DNA from: Erodium maritimum
Lineage: Eukaryota; Streptophyta; Magnoliopsida; Geraniales; Geraniaceae
NCBI GenBank assembly: GCA_963921825.1
Contig: OY997592.1
Span: 64,500,336-64,564,335, forward strand
DNA length: 64,000 nt
Direction: 5' to 3'
Below the pieces are notes generated by a model. The model did no database searches, was not told the DNA's origin, and saw only the letters and a list, made by a program, of their open reading frames with translations. Both the position numbers and the translations under genes were made by a program. This document shows, one piece after another, positions 11,960 to 23,897 of the stretch. Numbering within the stretch: the first letter of the stretch is position 1; each line of letters begins with the position of its first letter.

Positions 11960-14900
11960 TTGGATTATGCCTTTGCTGCATAATCTGTGGTGAGAAACAA
12001 TATAGTTGCTACATCTCTTGTGGTTTTTTGCTGTTGAGATTGCTTCTCTTTGGTTGGGGATTTGCTGTTTAAAGTTGTTGTTTTTATGTCTTCTTGTTGT
12101 AGATACCCTTTTCGGTGCAGATTTTGGGTATTTTTTTGGTGTCTGATAGTGTACATTCTGTTAGATTGGGTTCAGTATGTCTCTTGACATTGATTTGTAA
12201 TTGGAGGTGATTTATCCTCCTGGCCTTGTCTTTACTTCAAAGGCAAGATTCGTTTATAAAAAATATCTTTAAAAAAAAGTGTTAGAATTAGAGAGAGAGT
12301 AGAAAGCTATTGATAGAATGTAATATGACGGTAATACAAAGCTGTTTAGGTTATACTAAAGGGAAGGGCTAAATAGCAAATAAGGAAATATATAGGGACT
12401 TTAAATGCTAATACCCCCTCTCAAACTCACGATGCTACAGCGACAAGCATTGAGAGTTTGCTAACTAGAAAACGAAAACGAGAAGATGAAAGCGCCTTGG
12501 TGAAGAGATCGGCAATTTGAACCGATGAAGAGACGAAAGGCAATGTGATGTGATTACATTGAAAGTGATGTCTGACAACATGACAATCAATCTCAATGTG
12601 TTTCGTACGCTCGTGAAACACCGCATTCCTTGCAATCTGAATGGCACTCTTATTGTCGCAAAACAACGAAGTGGCCTGAGGAGAGCTAACACCCATATCT
12701 GCAAGTAACCATCGCAACCAAACAATCTCACATGTCGTATATGTCATGGCTCGATACTCCGCTTCCGTGGACGATCGAGAGATAACATCTTGTTTCTTGC
12801 TCTTCCACGATATAAGAGAATCGCCTAGGAAGATACAGAACCCCGTGGTTAACTTGCGATCAGTGGGATCACCAGCCCAATCAGCATCAGTGTACGCACG
12901 AAGATCCAATGAAGAGCTCGACGATAGAAGTAAGCTTTGAAATTGAGTTCCTCGAAGAAACCGAAGAATACGAAGAACAGCACCCCAATGAACTGTAGTA
13001 GGAACCACAACAAACTGACTAACCACGTGAACGGCATGGGCAATATCGGGACGCGTAATAGTAAGGTAAACCAAACTACCAAAAATGGTACGATACAAAG
13101 CAGGATCAGGTAGAGCTACCCCATCAGTCAAAGCATATCGAGCATTGGTTTTAATCGGAGTATCCACCACTTTGTTGTCGGTAAGCTGGGCACGCTCAAA
13201 CATATCAGCAATATACTTTGACTGAGATAGGATATATCCTTTCGGAGATGAAGCAACCTCAATTCCAAGAAAGTACCGTAGCATACCCAAATCCTTCATA
13301 GCAAAGCAGCGAGCTAACTTAATCTTGAGACATTCAATCTCATCGACATCATCACCAGTAATAATCATATCATCAACATACAAAGAGAGAAGAATACGAC
13401 CTTTTTCGGTGCACTTAATGAATAAAGCATAATCATGATGACTGCGAGAGAAGCCAAGCGATGTGATCACAGTAGAGAACTTCTCAAACCAAGCACGAGG
13501 GGCTTGTTTGAGACCGTAGAGGGCTTTTCGAAGCTTGCAAACTTCACCAACCTTGTGAGTGACACCTGGAGGCGGATCCATATAAACTTCTTCGTGGAGA
13601 TCACCGTTGAGAAACGCATTTTTCACGTCCATCTGAGAGATTTTCCACCCACGAATAGAAGCAACAGCGATGAGAGTTCTAATTGTAGTCATTTTGGCAA
13701 CCGGAGCAAATGTCTCTTCATAATCCATGCCATATTGTTGAGAAAACCCCTTAGCAACGAGTCGAGCTTTGTATCTTTCAACAGATCCATCGGACTTAGT
13801 TTTGATCTTGTAAACCCATCGGGAACCGATGGTGCGTTTTCCCGGTGGTAACAAAACCAAATCCCAAGTACGTGTTTGACGCAGTGCCAAAAGTTCCTCA
13901 TCCATAACATTCTGCCAAAGAGGGTCAAGAACAGCTTCTCGATAGGACGAGGGCTCAGAGATACGATGAATAGATGTTAGGAAAGACACAAAGGAACTAG
14001 AGTAACATGAATATGAGAAATCTGGGAGTTTAGTGGACTTACGGACCCTACTTGATGTGCGAGGTGGAGGATCCACATTCTCTGGAGCTGATTGCGAGAC
14101 CACGGGTTAAGGAGGTGAAGATGTGGCGGGAACAATAGTACCCGAGTTAGTTGCCTCATCACACGGAGCAATAGGAGGTTCGAGATAATCTTCATCAATA
14201 TCAAAAGGATCAATACTGACTAGATCTGATTTTGTCATATTATGGGAATTTTCAGGAACCGAAAAATATGGAATATGTTCAAGGAAGAATACATGACGAG
14301 AGACATACAATTTTTTACCAACAGGATCAAAGCGACGATATCCTTTTTGACCAACCCCATAACCCAAGAAAACACACAACACAGATCGAGAAGTCAATTT
14401 ACTACGCTCAACACTAGGACGTAGCACAAAACAAGCTGACCCAAAGACCCGCAATGCAGAATAATCAGGAGACTGACCATGAATCTTTTCAAAAGGTGAC
14501 AAACCTGAGTTATGTGAAGTAGGAATTCTATTGATTAGATAAACGGAGGTCAGAACAGCTTCTCCCCAAAACACACCTGGAACCTGAGATGATAATATAA
14601 GTGATCGAGCAGTTTCAACGATATGACGATGTTTTCGTTCTGCTACACCATTTTGTTGAGGGGTATCAGTACATGAACTTTGATGAACAGTTCCATCAGA
14701 GTTAAGTAACCCGGAAAAATCATGAGATGTGTATTCCCCACCTAAATCACAACGAAAACATTTTATGACAGACGAATATTGGGTTTTGACAAGAGCTCGA
14801 AACATATCAAATATATTCAGAAATTCAGAACGACGTTTCATAAAATAAACCCAAGTGTAACGAGTGTAGTCATCAACAAAAGATACATAATAACGAGAAC

Positions 14901-16834
14901 CCCCTTTCGTGGGCAAAGGGGAGGGTCCCCAGACATCAGAGTGAATGAGATCAAAAGGTGCAGTTGATTGTGATAAACTTTTAGGAAACGGCAATGCAGA
15001 AAATTTAGCAAGTTGACAACCACAACAATCAGACACATCATGAGTTTTCAAATTACCCAAAACACCCGTAGAAACTAAAAAATTTAAACGAGATTCGGAC
15101 ACATGACCCAAACGAGAATGCCATAAGTAAAAATCAGAAGACGAACGACTCAACCGAAAAGATGACAAATCGACACTAGAAGCAGCAACACTCTCTGGCA
15201 CTTTTAATTCATCCACCACATATAAACCTCCTTCCCTATTGCCTGTCCCAATCAGCTTCTGAGCATATGGATCTTATACAAAACAATGAGATTTAGTGAA
15301 GGTGACAAAATAGTCCAAGTCGCACAATTTACCAACGGAAGCAAGATTCAAAGTAAGACTTGGAATATAGTAAGCATGAGGAAGGTTTAGGTGAGGTGTA
15401 CAAATAGGACCAACACCAACCAAAGGCATATGATTACCATTAGCCGTTGCTATAGATACGGAGGATTTTGGGGACAACGAAGAAAAAAATGATTTCTTAG
15501 GAGACATATGATCAGTAGCACCAGAGTCAAGAACCCAAGTGGGGGAAGATATACCTGAAGGACCAGTTTTTTGGAGAGAGGACAAACCGACAGGGGAAGC
15601 AGCGGATAAGGCTTGAGGTTGCGAGGCGAGAAAATTTTGGAACTGCTCAATCAACGATGGATCTGATGTAGACACTTCAGTACTACTCGTTTGAAAAGCT
15701 TGATTAGTAGCTTTCCATGGAGGCTTCTGAGAGACCGGTGACGAGCGTCGATGCGGCTGTTTTCCTTTATTGACCAAAAAAGGACATTGTCCCTTCCAGT
15801 GCCCTTTTTGCTTACAAAATGCACACTCATCTATGGCCACACGAGTATTGGAGCGACTCGGATGGTTACTAGATGAACTATGAGGGGAAGCAGCAAAAAC
15901 AGATGGAGCGTTCGATGAAGAAATCTCTTTATCAGTGCGAGTCTTGAGCCGAATCTCTTCTGCCATCAATTCATTCACAACCGAGTCAACCGAAGGCAAG
16001 GGATTCCGGTGTAAAATGGACCCGCGTAGAGCCTCAAAGTCATCTTGAAGCGCCATCATAAACTGAACAAGACGTTGTTCCTCTCTGAATTGGATGTATG
16101 GCTCCACTGAGCGTAAATTGGTGGGTTCGATCTGAGCCAACTGATCCCATAAAGCAGACATAGCATAGTAGAATTCTTGTATAGACGAATCATCTTTCTT
16201 GAGAGCCCGAATGTCAGTCTCCAGTTGATAGCGCTGAGCGAAATTAGACTGAGTAAACACTCTCTCAAGATGCTCCCAAATAAGCTTTGTTGTCTCAAAT
16301 TTTGCCAATTGAACGCCCATCGAATGAATTACAGAATTGTTTATCCATGTGATGATTTTCGAATTGTCAACTTCCCAAGTCTCTAGTTGCCCATCATAAG
16401 AATCTGCTGATTTATCAGTGGGCGGCAATTTATTACCCGAAATATACCCCCACATAGATTTTCCTTTCAGAAAATTCTTCATCACATAACTCCAATAAGT
16501 GTAGTTCTTTCCATCTAACTGTGCACTGATCGACTGAAGCGAATCGTCCTTTCGACTAGGCATAACGAACGAGTATCAAGCAAACCAAATCCATGCAACA
16601 AATTGCCAATTAGAGAAACGCGAACAAGTGGAAGCCGAACCCGAACGACGGCAAAATCGTGACAGAAAGATGTACAGTACACAATAAACAATACGTGATG
16701 AACAATACTCGATAAACAGTACCGCGATTCAAATTTCCTTCAAGGCTCATAACCAGGCTCTGTTGATGCCATGTTAGAATTAGAGAGAGAGAGTAGAAAG
16801 CTATTGATGGAATGTAATATGACGGTAATACAAA

Positions 16835-19800
16835 GTTTAAAAACGAATCACTCTTATATGTATCAGGAGATGCTCTCTGCCGGCCCTAGAGGGGAGCTCG
16901 TGAGCAACGGAGGCAGCGGCGCATGGGGGCGAGTGGACGTCTCCGGCGACGGCGGCGGGTGGGAGCAGGTGAGATCTGGTTGTTTATCATTGTATCTCGC
17001 ATGCTTGGGTTTGATTTTGCCTCGTCGAGGCGGTAGTAGGACGATTTCGTGGTCTGGTGTTGCCCCACGTCCGACGATCTTCGGCGGCGTGGTTGGTGGT
17101 GGTTCGATGTGGCGAAGGTCGTGGAGAGCTCGGCGTTAGGTCGATGTGAAGGCTCCGGAGGAGCTGATGCCGAGGGAGGTATCGGAGCCGAGGATGCGAT
17201 TCTCGGCGGTACGGGGTATGAGAGAGGTGAATCCGGGCGGTGGCTGGCGATCCGTGGTGGTGACTGGAGGTCGCCGGTTTCCGGCGAGAGGCCCGCGTCC
17301 TCGGGTACCACGGGGAACGCGGGGGAGGCCGGCGGGGCTTCCGTATGAAGGAGTGGCGGCGGGACGGGACGTCGTCCTAGTCTCGTTGGACACTGTGGTG
17401 GCGATGCTGGAGCCTTCGGCGACGCGGGAATGGAGGCGGCTTAAGGGGAAGGCGGTGGCCGAGGCGCGGTACAACCCTAGCGAGTCGGGGTTGGGCCTGG
17501 GGCAGCAGACTGGGCCGGGCCCGGATGGAGAATCACAAGCAGCGGCGGCGGGGGGCGTCAAGCACCCCCACCTGAAGGAATGAGTCCGAGGTGGCCCGGG
17601 GAGGGGTGGGTCAACTTTGGCCCCTCCCCGGCGGATGGATGGAGACGGCACCATCATCAGTTGATAATTGTCACACCCCAAATCCGGTTCTTGCCCGGAC
17701 TCGAGGCATGACTAGAAATAAATGATTTAAAAGGCAATCACTCAACAATAAGTTCCTGAAAAACTCCAATAAGAAACTCAAATTCACAAAATTCGGTTTA
17801 AAACATAAATAACCCTCCATGGGTGTAATAATAATCCTCCACAAGGTTTGTTCCAAACAGTAATAAAATAAAAGCGAAGTCTCTACCGACACCCACACCA
17901 AGAAGCTCCCGATCCTCTACTCCTCAATCAAGCCTGTAAACACAACAATAAACTCATAGGGGTGAGCTTGCGCTCAGTAGGGAAAATCCATAACCAGGTG
18001 GACTTTAAACGCACTAAGATCAACAGCAAAGTCAACAAGATAGTTCTTAACAAACACGGGTAATAGGTAATCCAGCCAATGCCGTGGCACATGAAGTCAC
18101 CACCCTCCGATCCACAGATGATGTGTCCTCTCGGATTTTCCCTCAAATCCAGAGGAGACGCATATCATTGAGGCGAACGGAAACAACCCTTCGGGGCGCT
18201 TATCATCGGGATTCTCAGAAACGTCTCCAAACGATTTTATGTCCTCGGGAACCAAGGTATTACCCCCATAGGAAGCATACACTTGGACAATTCAATAATA
18301 AACAGATAATAAATGAGTAACACACTCAAACCGAAACACGAAACAATCCAATCCCAACAAACACCAATTCACTGTCACACATAGCTCACAGATCACCAAT
18401 TCACCACAACACACAACACACGAATCACATAATCACACTACGCAAATCACACAATCACAACTTACCGTTCACTTACCAGTCTCGACCCAACGGGGCATCG
18501 ATCACCTGATTGCACCGCTCGGTACAACCAGTCATACTCGATGCTCCAAGCAACCATTTAAGGACAACAAGCAATCATTCAATTACATTCAACTGTCAAG
18601 TACGAGTTTAATCAACCAATCATAAAAACCTTCAATCGAGCATTCACACATGCAATTTAACTAGTTCCGTTAGACTCTTTAGCCTATCCACTAAGCAACC
18701 AACAACCAAGCATGTGATCCTAACACGCAACTAATCCGAGGGTTTTGCCAAGGCCACTCTACCAGTCAAACAATTCCCAAGTATTGAAAGCGAGTTACAC
18801 TAGTGATTGGCATCCTAATCATTCACCACTAGACACTTCCGGTTATTAGTAATTGAAAGACAAGTATGCTAGTTATTCGCATCCTATAGGCATTTCTAGG
18901 ACCTTTCCGATTTTATTAGCCTAACATGCATACTAAGCATCATAAACGAGGGGTTAAGGCTTTCCCTACCTCGAGGTCTTCCTCTCAACACTCTGATGAT
19001 AAGCCCGGTGGTCGCCACTCCGTTCTTCACACGGGTTCCGGCGTGATCTTTGCTCTTCTAGCTCGGGTCCAAGCCCTTGATCTCGGGCGAAGTCCCGTCT
19101 AGATTAGACAAAGAAAAGTCCAATCAATAAAGATAAAAGTCTAATGGTCCTTGATTTAACCAAGAATTTCCCGTTCAAAGTCTCACCTTGAGTTCGTTAA
19201 ACCGGTTAATTAAATCTGATTTTAAAACGGTTTCAATTAAAGTCTGGTTGACCCGGATCCGAACCCGAACCCGGTCCAGACCCGGTCCTGAAGTTCAACT
19301 GGGCCCAAGGCCCGTCTTCTGGTCTGTCTGGCCCGATCTTTCCCCCAGGCCCAAGGCCTTCTCGGCCCAGTTCTCTTCTGGCCTAAGGCCCGGTTTTCCC
19401 TGCCCAATCTGGCCTGGTGAGATCGGCCTGAGCTGGACGTGACGCCGGTGAGCAAAGGTTGCTCCGGCGGTCTTCCACGGTGGCAGGTGAGGTGCGACGA
19501 CGACGAGAGAGGGGCGGAGGAAGGCGGCAGGTCCACGACGAACCCGAGGTCGTGGCGGCGGTGGATCAGGTGAGAACCCACGCTCGCCTCTCGTTCAGAT
19601 CTGATGAGGGCCCGTCTTCTCCGGCGAGTGGAGCGCGACGGAGCTCGGGTTTCCGACGGCGATGCTCGTTCCTACCCAGCTCGTTAGGCTGGTCTTCTGG
19701 CGGTGGGTCACGGAGGAGAGAAGGACGACGAGGGTACCGAGTGAGGTCGAGCTCGGAGACCTCGTACTCCGGCGACGCTTCGATTCCGACCACGGAAGGT

Positions 19801-20555
19801 CCGATTGAAGCTCGGAGGGGAAAAGTGAGGGCTCGGCGCGGCTGATGGCGAGGCCGTAGAGGGAGGGTGAGGTCAGGTCGCCGGCGTCGATCTGGTGAGA
19901 GGGAAGAGGAGCTGCTCACGCGTGAAGGAGAGGTTCGAGAAAGAGAGAGGCGTTCCTCGAAAAGCGTGCGTGAATCTGAAGATAAGGTAGCTGCTGCTAG
20001 GGTTTTGGGCACACCTCCTTGGGCCCGAAACCGGTTGGGCCTGGCACGCACTAGGCTCAGACCCAGTTCTTCTGCTGGCCCAGGTTTGGTCCGGCCTGCT
20101 CTTCTCTTTTTTTTTAGCTTCCAAATGTTGCGAAAACACACCTCAATGTTTCGAATTTCCAAAAAGTTACCCTTTTGAAAGAGTGGGGTATTACAATATT
20201 TGTCTCCCCTGCCAGTCCGGAGTCAGCAATCCCGCGTTCAGGAGCCCTACCATTATCAATCAAGGGAGGACGACGCACGCTGACACACCGGGGGAGATGT
20301 AGGTCCACCAGTATTCCCCTAAACTTGGTTGGCTCGCCTCGTCCCATTTGGAAGAAGCATGTTGTATCGGTGTCACCAGACGCTACCGCAGATATCCCCT
20401 TCGTCCGCAACCCATTACCAGAGCCGAATTTATTGCTTTCAGTTTCATTTCTGATTATTAGTTGGATTTGTTTATGTAGGTGGGGTACATTTGTGTACCT
20501 ACCAAACTATCTTATTTTGTTTTAATACAATTGCAATGGTTATTCTAAAAAAAAA
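16835..20555 (+). mobile_element. LINE-like retroposon inserted in the Copia-2 LTR
   Basis: A clean 16-bp target duplication, atgacggtaatacaaa, lies at 16819-16834 and 20556-20571, and an A-run precedes the right copy, so this is a poly(A) retroposon in plus orientation. Without the solo LTR nested inside it (17669-20195) it is about 1.2 kb. The first 0.8 kb (16835-17668) is GC-rich 5'-leader-like sequence with 'gccggcgacggcggcggg'-type words. The last 360 bp (20196-20555) is an AT-richer 3' tail ending 'gcaatggttattct' plus A. No endonuclease, RT or RRM domain is seen. It may be an internally deleted LINE or a retrocopied host transcript. Confidence 0.75.
17669..20195 (-). mobile_element. 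Long solo LTR (LTR-D), Gypsy type
   Basis: The element runs tgtcacaccccaaatccgg...gtggggtattaca between flanks ataat and atatt (4 of 5 bases match), with no internal coding region, so it is a solo LTR of 2.5 kb. Its 3' two thirds are clearly the same family as the solo LTR at 37917-40627. For example, the blocks at 18065-18290 and 40005-40225 are reverse complements with few differences. Its own 5' end (right side, tgtaataccccactc) is unlike the tgtaaga(c/a)cc start of its relatives. GC-rich low-complexity DNA fills about 19250-19960. Confidence 0.8.
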
Positions 20556-20644
20556 ATGACGGTAATACAAACCTGTTTAGGTTATACTAAAGGGAAGGGC
20601 TAAATAGCAAATAAGGAAATATATAGGGACTTTAAATGCTAATA

Positions 20645-20900
20645 AAAACTACAGTAGCATCGGCTATGATCTTCGTGATCACATTTTTTTTCACACATGG
20701 GGCCAAATGAATGTGATCGATCAAGCACTATACAGACTAAAAAATTCAACTTTAAAATTGTTTATCATGTAGTAATTACACTTCTCTCAATAAATAGATT
20801 GAATTAAGACTCATATGAAAAAGTAAATAACAAAAAAGTAGGTAGTAAGATTAAAGTATGGTTTAATCTAACAACATAACAATATAAATTTTGGGAAACA
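20645..20900. other. AT-rich spacer, nothing recognised
   Basis: Sequence beyond the right end of Copia-2. It is AT-rich, with short stop-filled frames and no recognised repeat end or gene. It may include flank of the old LINE insertion. Confidence 0.4.
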
Positions 20901-21890
20901 ATGGGGAAGAGGAAGCAGATTCTTAGTCGTGTCTCTTTCTCTTCTTTCTGCTCTAACTCGATTGTTCGTTATGGTGCATACTGTCGTATAGTATCATGAT
21001 AAGTCAAGTAGAAGGCTGGTCGGCATAAAGGGCGTGCTCATCGGAGCAAGTCAGTAGCGGTGAAATCTGGGATGGTTGTAGAGAGGGTTGGAACCGACGT
21101 TGTTATCGTATGGGAGTCCAATCTGAATGAGGCATCTTCATCCAGTGTCAGGAAGGTCTCTTCGTCTAGAAACATCAGTTTCGACAAGGACTAGCTACGG
21201 GGAATTATCAAAGCTCCAGAGATCAAACCTCTCTCGAAAAGAAGAGCATCCCAAGGTCTCAATAAAACTAGAGAGACATGTTTAGTTCCTCGTCGTGCAT
21301 TAAAAAAGAGATCAGATCGCAGTGTTCTTCAAGAAGATGAGGTGTTTGTTTGACCATTCGGTGAAATCATCTCTTCATCTGTTTTACATTGGCCAAACCG
21401 AAACGGAAAGTACTTGGGTTTTGTTCAATTCTGAGGAAAGAATGGGGTGAAACCGGTTGTTGATAGTTTGAACAGATTCAAGATCAATGGGTATATCTTA
21501 TTTGTTGTCATCACTCGTCGCTAGAAATCAATTCCTAGTTCAGTGAAGCTTCGAAAATAGCTCAACTAATATGGCCGCTTGTGGTAGTCATGGTTATCAG
21601 ATTCCTGGTCCGGTAGCTGTTCGGTTGGGAGCTCTGAAATCTAGTGATCGACAACCTTCGGGGACCACGGTCTCGTCGGAGACACCGTCTGAAGTAGAGG
21701 CCAGATGCTCGGAGGGGGCGCGAGACGGTGACCTGATTTCTCGAGATCCTCTCGATCGCGACGTTGAATCGATGGATCTGGTTGTTGAGATTTTGGATCG
21801 AGTTGAATCGAAGCAACAAATCGATATTGGCGTGCCTGCGCGTCTTGTCCACACCGTAGAGGTGACACGTCTTCTCCGCTAGAGAGTCAT
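20901..21890 (+). mobile_element. Probable LINE ORF1 (RRM) remnant
   Basis: Around 21345-21430 one plus-strand frame reads PFGEIISSSVLHWPNRNGK followed by YLGFVQF. This resembles the RNP1 region of the RRM in plant L1 ORF1 proteins; compare FGPFGEISSCSVPSRANGG...FYGFVTF in the LINE at 56631-58701. Downstream, 21571-21882 is open for 103 codons (MAACGSHGYQIPGP...), rich in Asp, Arg and Ser, with no known domain, and may be the ORF1 C-terminal part. No poly(A) or target duplication was found. The segment before the RRM has many stops. Confidence 0.45.
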
Positions 21891-21904
21891 GGGATTGGAC
21901 TTCC

Positions 21905-23897
21905 TTTAGAGTGTGTGGCCCAACAAACCCGAATGCACCATCGGTCTAGATGTCTTCTCGGAAACACAACATCGGGGTAAATCTCATAACAAACATACCG
22001 GACCGGCACACACCTCGGTCGGGTATCTTCCCATTGCACGGGGGTACAAGCCACACCACACAATAACATACCAAACATGTTACACCGAACTTATCATACC
22101 ATCAAAGCTTACCGACATAACTTACCAAGCACACCACATCGGTCTATCATTCACCCGATCATATCACAGACAACAATTCATATCACATTCATTCACCCAA
22201 TCATATCACGAGACAACAATTTATATCACATTCATCACATAACCTAATTCTTAAGTTAACCATGGAATATACTATACATCAATTTTAAAGGACTACTAGC
22301 CACAACCAGCACACACAATCCTGAGGCACGACATGGCCACATGTGATTCTACGGCACGGCCATTCCCATAATTTACATACGAGTACACTAGTTAATCACA
22401 TCCTTTATGCAAGCTAAGACTTTACCGGTTATTAACGTCTTATATGCATACTAATAACATTCCTTAATAAAGCGGTAATTACTACTCTTCCCTACCTCAA
22501 ATGCTATCCAAACTCTTAGTCACATGAACCACCTAGAAGTCTCCTCCGCCGTGCTCGGGAACAAAGTCTAAGAGAACAAGCAATACTAGAATTAAGAGTA
22601 ATTCAAGAGCGGTTTAAAGAGTAAATGTCCCAGTTAAATCCCCAAAAGGCTCGGTTATAGATAACCTTACTAATTAACCGAAAACGACTAAAATGGGCCC
22701 AAAATGCCCAATTCTGATCCATCACGGATCGGGTCACGGAGCCTTGACGGACTCCGTGACGGTTCGGGTCACGGAACCGTGAGGCTCCCCGTCATGGGTG
22801 ACGGCACGGAACCGTGACGTGTGCCGTCACGGCCTCCGTCACGGAGCCGTGACGTCTTCCTTCACGGTCCCCGTCACGGATCCATGACGGGTCCGGACAG
22901 ATTCGTCCATTTTCTTCCTCCAGCTTATTCTCCACTAAACCAGATATTCCAAACTCCATTTTTGACCCCCAAAACCTCCAAAAAACGCCCCAAAACCCTC
23001 AATACTCAAAGACCCATAGTGGGTTTCATCAAAACAACAATTACCCAAGTGATTTCCATCCAAAACATCCATTTTCTCCTCACATAACAAGCATTTAAAC
23101 ATCACAAACTCAAACCCATAAAACCTAGCACTAATTCATGCAATTTCTATGAAACCCATAACCCCAATTCAATTGAAAATAGGTTTTTAGATGTTACTTA
23201 CCTTAGAAATGAAGAGATGAAGGAGATTATGAGATTTTGAGAAGATTTGGTGAAGAATTCGATCCAAGCTTCCTCTTTTCCTCCCTTTCTTTTTCCTCAA
23301 GCTATGGAGCTATTCTTCTCTCCTCCCCCTTGTGAATTTCGGCTACAGTGAGAGAGAATGGGCTGAAATGTTTGCTCCATGTGCACTTAAGACCTAGTTG
23401 AGAAAGGTCTAATTTACCCCCTTGCTCTTTCACCTCTGTTTTGGCACATGTGAGGTCAAATGAGTCTTTCTAGACCCATTTCTTCTCCTCCAAGCCACCA
23501 TGGACAAGTGTCCATGTGGGAGCCACCTTGCCCTTACTAATTTCCAGCACAATTAATTTGAAACGGTTTAACCTTTAATTGGGCCTAGTTTGACCCAAAG
23601 TTTACTTTTTCGTAAAATTAGTCATTTGAAAGGAAACGACCAACTAAGCTAACCGTAACGACGACTAAGCTTTTTGGGTCCCAGAAAGGTCCCGAATGAC
23701 TCTCGGAGTCATCGGTTGACTTTTCCGGCGGAAAGTCAACTTTCGCCAGATTTCACCAGTTCTACCGGGATCGACCGAGGGCGGTTCTTACAATCTACCC
23801 CCCTTAAAAGAATTTCGTCCTCGAAATTTAAAACGAACGTACCTCAAGGGTCGAACAGATTGTGGTACCTCACGCGAAACTCATCCTCGCGCTCATA
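21905..23897 (-). mobile_element. 3' end of a Gypsy-type element: truncated long LTR plus end of internal region
   Basis: The right LTR edge is at 23792 (ttcttaca, i.e. tgtaagaaccgccc on the minus strand). Next to it at 23793-23805 lies a purine tract (aaggggggtagat on the minus strand), preceded by the last part of a polyprotein-like frame whose minus-strand text resembles the 3' end of Gypsy pol. So this is a 3' LTR, not a solo one. The LTR matches the solo LTR at 47835-50642 (for example the blocks near 22500-22560 and 49255-49330) and fades out near 21905, short of its expected tgtcacg end. The other LTR and nearly all of pol are missing. It is a broken fossil. Confidence 0.75.
22735..22895. 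repeat. GC-rich 'cacgg/ccgtg' word tract in the truncated long LTR
   Basis: About 160 bp made of permutations of gtcacgg, accgtgacg and gcctccgtcacg. The words are mutually complementary, so the tract can form many alternative hairpins. It starts about 0.9 kb from the LTR's own 5' end, the same offset at which the two solo LTRs of this family carry different GC-rich words. Confidence 0.75.

Larger units (their letters stand above)
946..12279 (+). mobile_element. L1-type LINE ORF2 remnant, base of a nest of insertions
   Basis: LINE sequence is present at 946-2019, 3829-5689, 10932-11517 and 11960-12279; the gaps are later insertions. Order of parts: an endonuclease fragment with the motif AGDFNSL near 1076; an RT lead-in near 1850-1990; an RT piece reading NFNDFRPIN near 3829; GLRQRCSVSPLL near 4173 (family form GLRQGDPLSPLLF); a post-RT segment with LSFGGKVTLIKSTLCSLP at about 4530-4600; a zinc-finger-like RT-associated tail at about 5000-5700; and a 3' end with 'ggcaagattcgtttataaaa' followed by an A-run at 12271-12278. 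It has many stops and frame changes, and the FADD catalytic box is not recognisable. It is an old dead copy whose 5' end lies left of the window. Confidence 0.85.
12280..20644 (-). mobile_element. Ty1/Copia retrotransposon (Copia-2), right LTR interrupted
   Basis: The short LTRs are 12280-12414 and 16772-16834 plus 20572-20644 (the right one split by a later retroposon). Apart from a two-base repeat-length change they differ at about two sites in 137 bp, so the insertion is recent. Flanks aaaag and aaaac fit a 5-bp target duplication with one change, inside the poly(A) tail of the LINE. The primer-binding site next to the right LTR resembles initiator-Met tRNA, and a purine tract (gagaggggg on the minus strand) borders the left LTR. 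Parts from right to left: gag near 15.6-16.56 kb with a CCHC knuckle (CAFCKQKGHWKGQCP), protease (WVLDSGATDHMS) near 15.5 kb, GAG-pre-integrase and integrase near 14.1-15.2 kb, reverse transcriptase with YVDDMIITG near 13.4 kb, and RNase H near 12.5 kb. About two breaks in the coding region; otherwise complete. Confidence 0.92.

Noticed and set aside
11663-12156. Minus-strand frames of 63-85 codons as a host gene
   Set aside because: Two of them run across the edge of the LINE-2 insertion and its target duplication and the third stays inside LINE-2; none shows a recognised domain.
16886-17681. Long overlapping open frames on both strands in GC-rich DNA (up to 181 codons)
   Set aside because: Open in four or more frames at once with Gly/Arg/Pro/Ser-biased translations and no domain. 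This is what GC-rich low-complexity DNA gives; it lies inside a retroposon.
19188-20178. Open frames of 80-198 codons on both strands
   Set aside because: All lie in the GC-rich part of solo LTR-D; Arg/Ser/Pro-rich, overlapping, no domain or start context.
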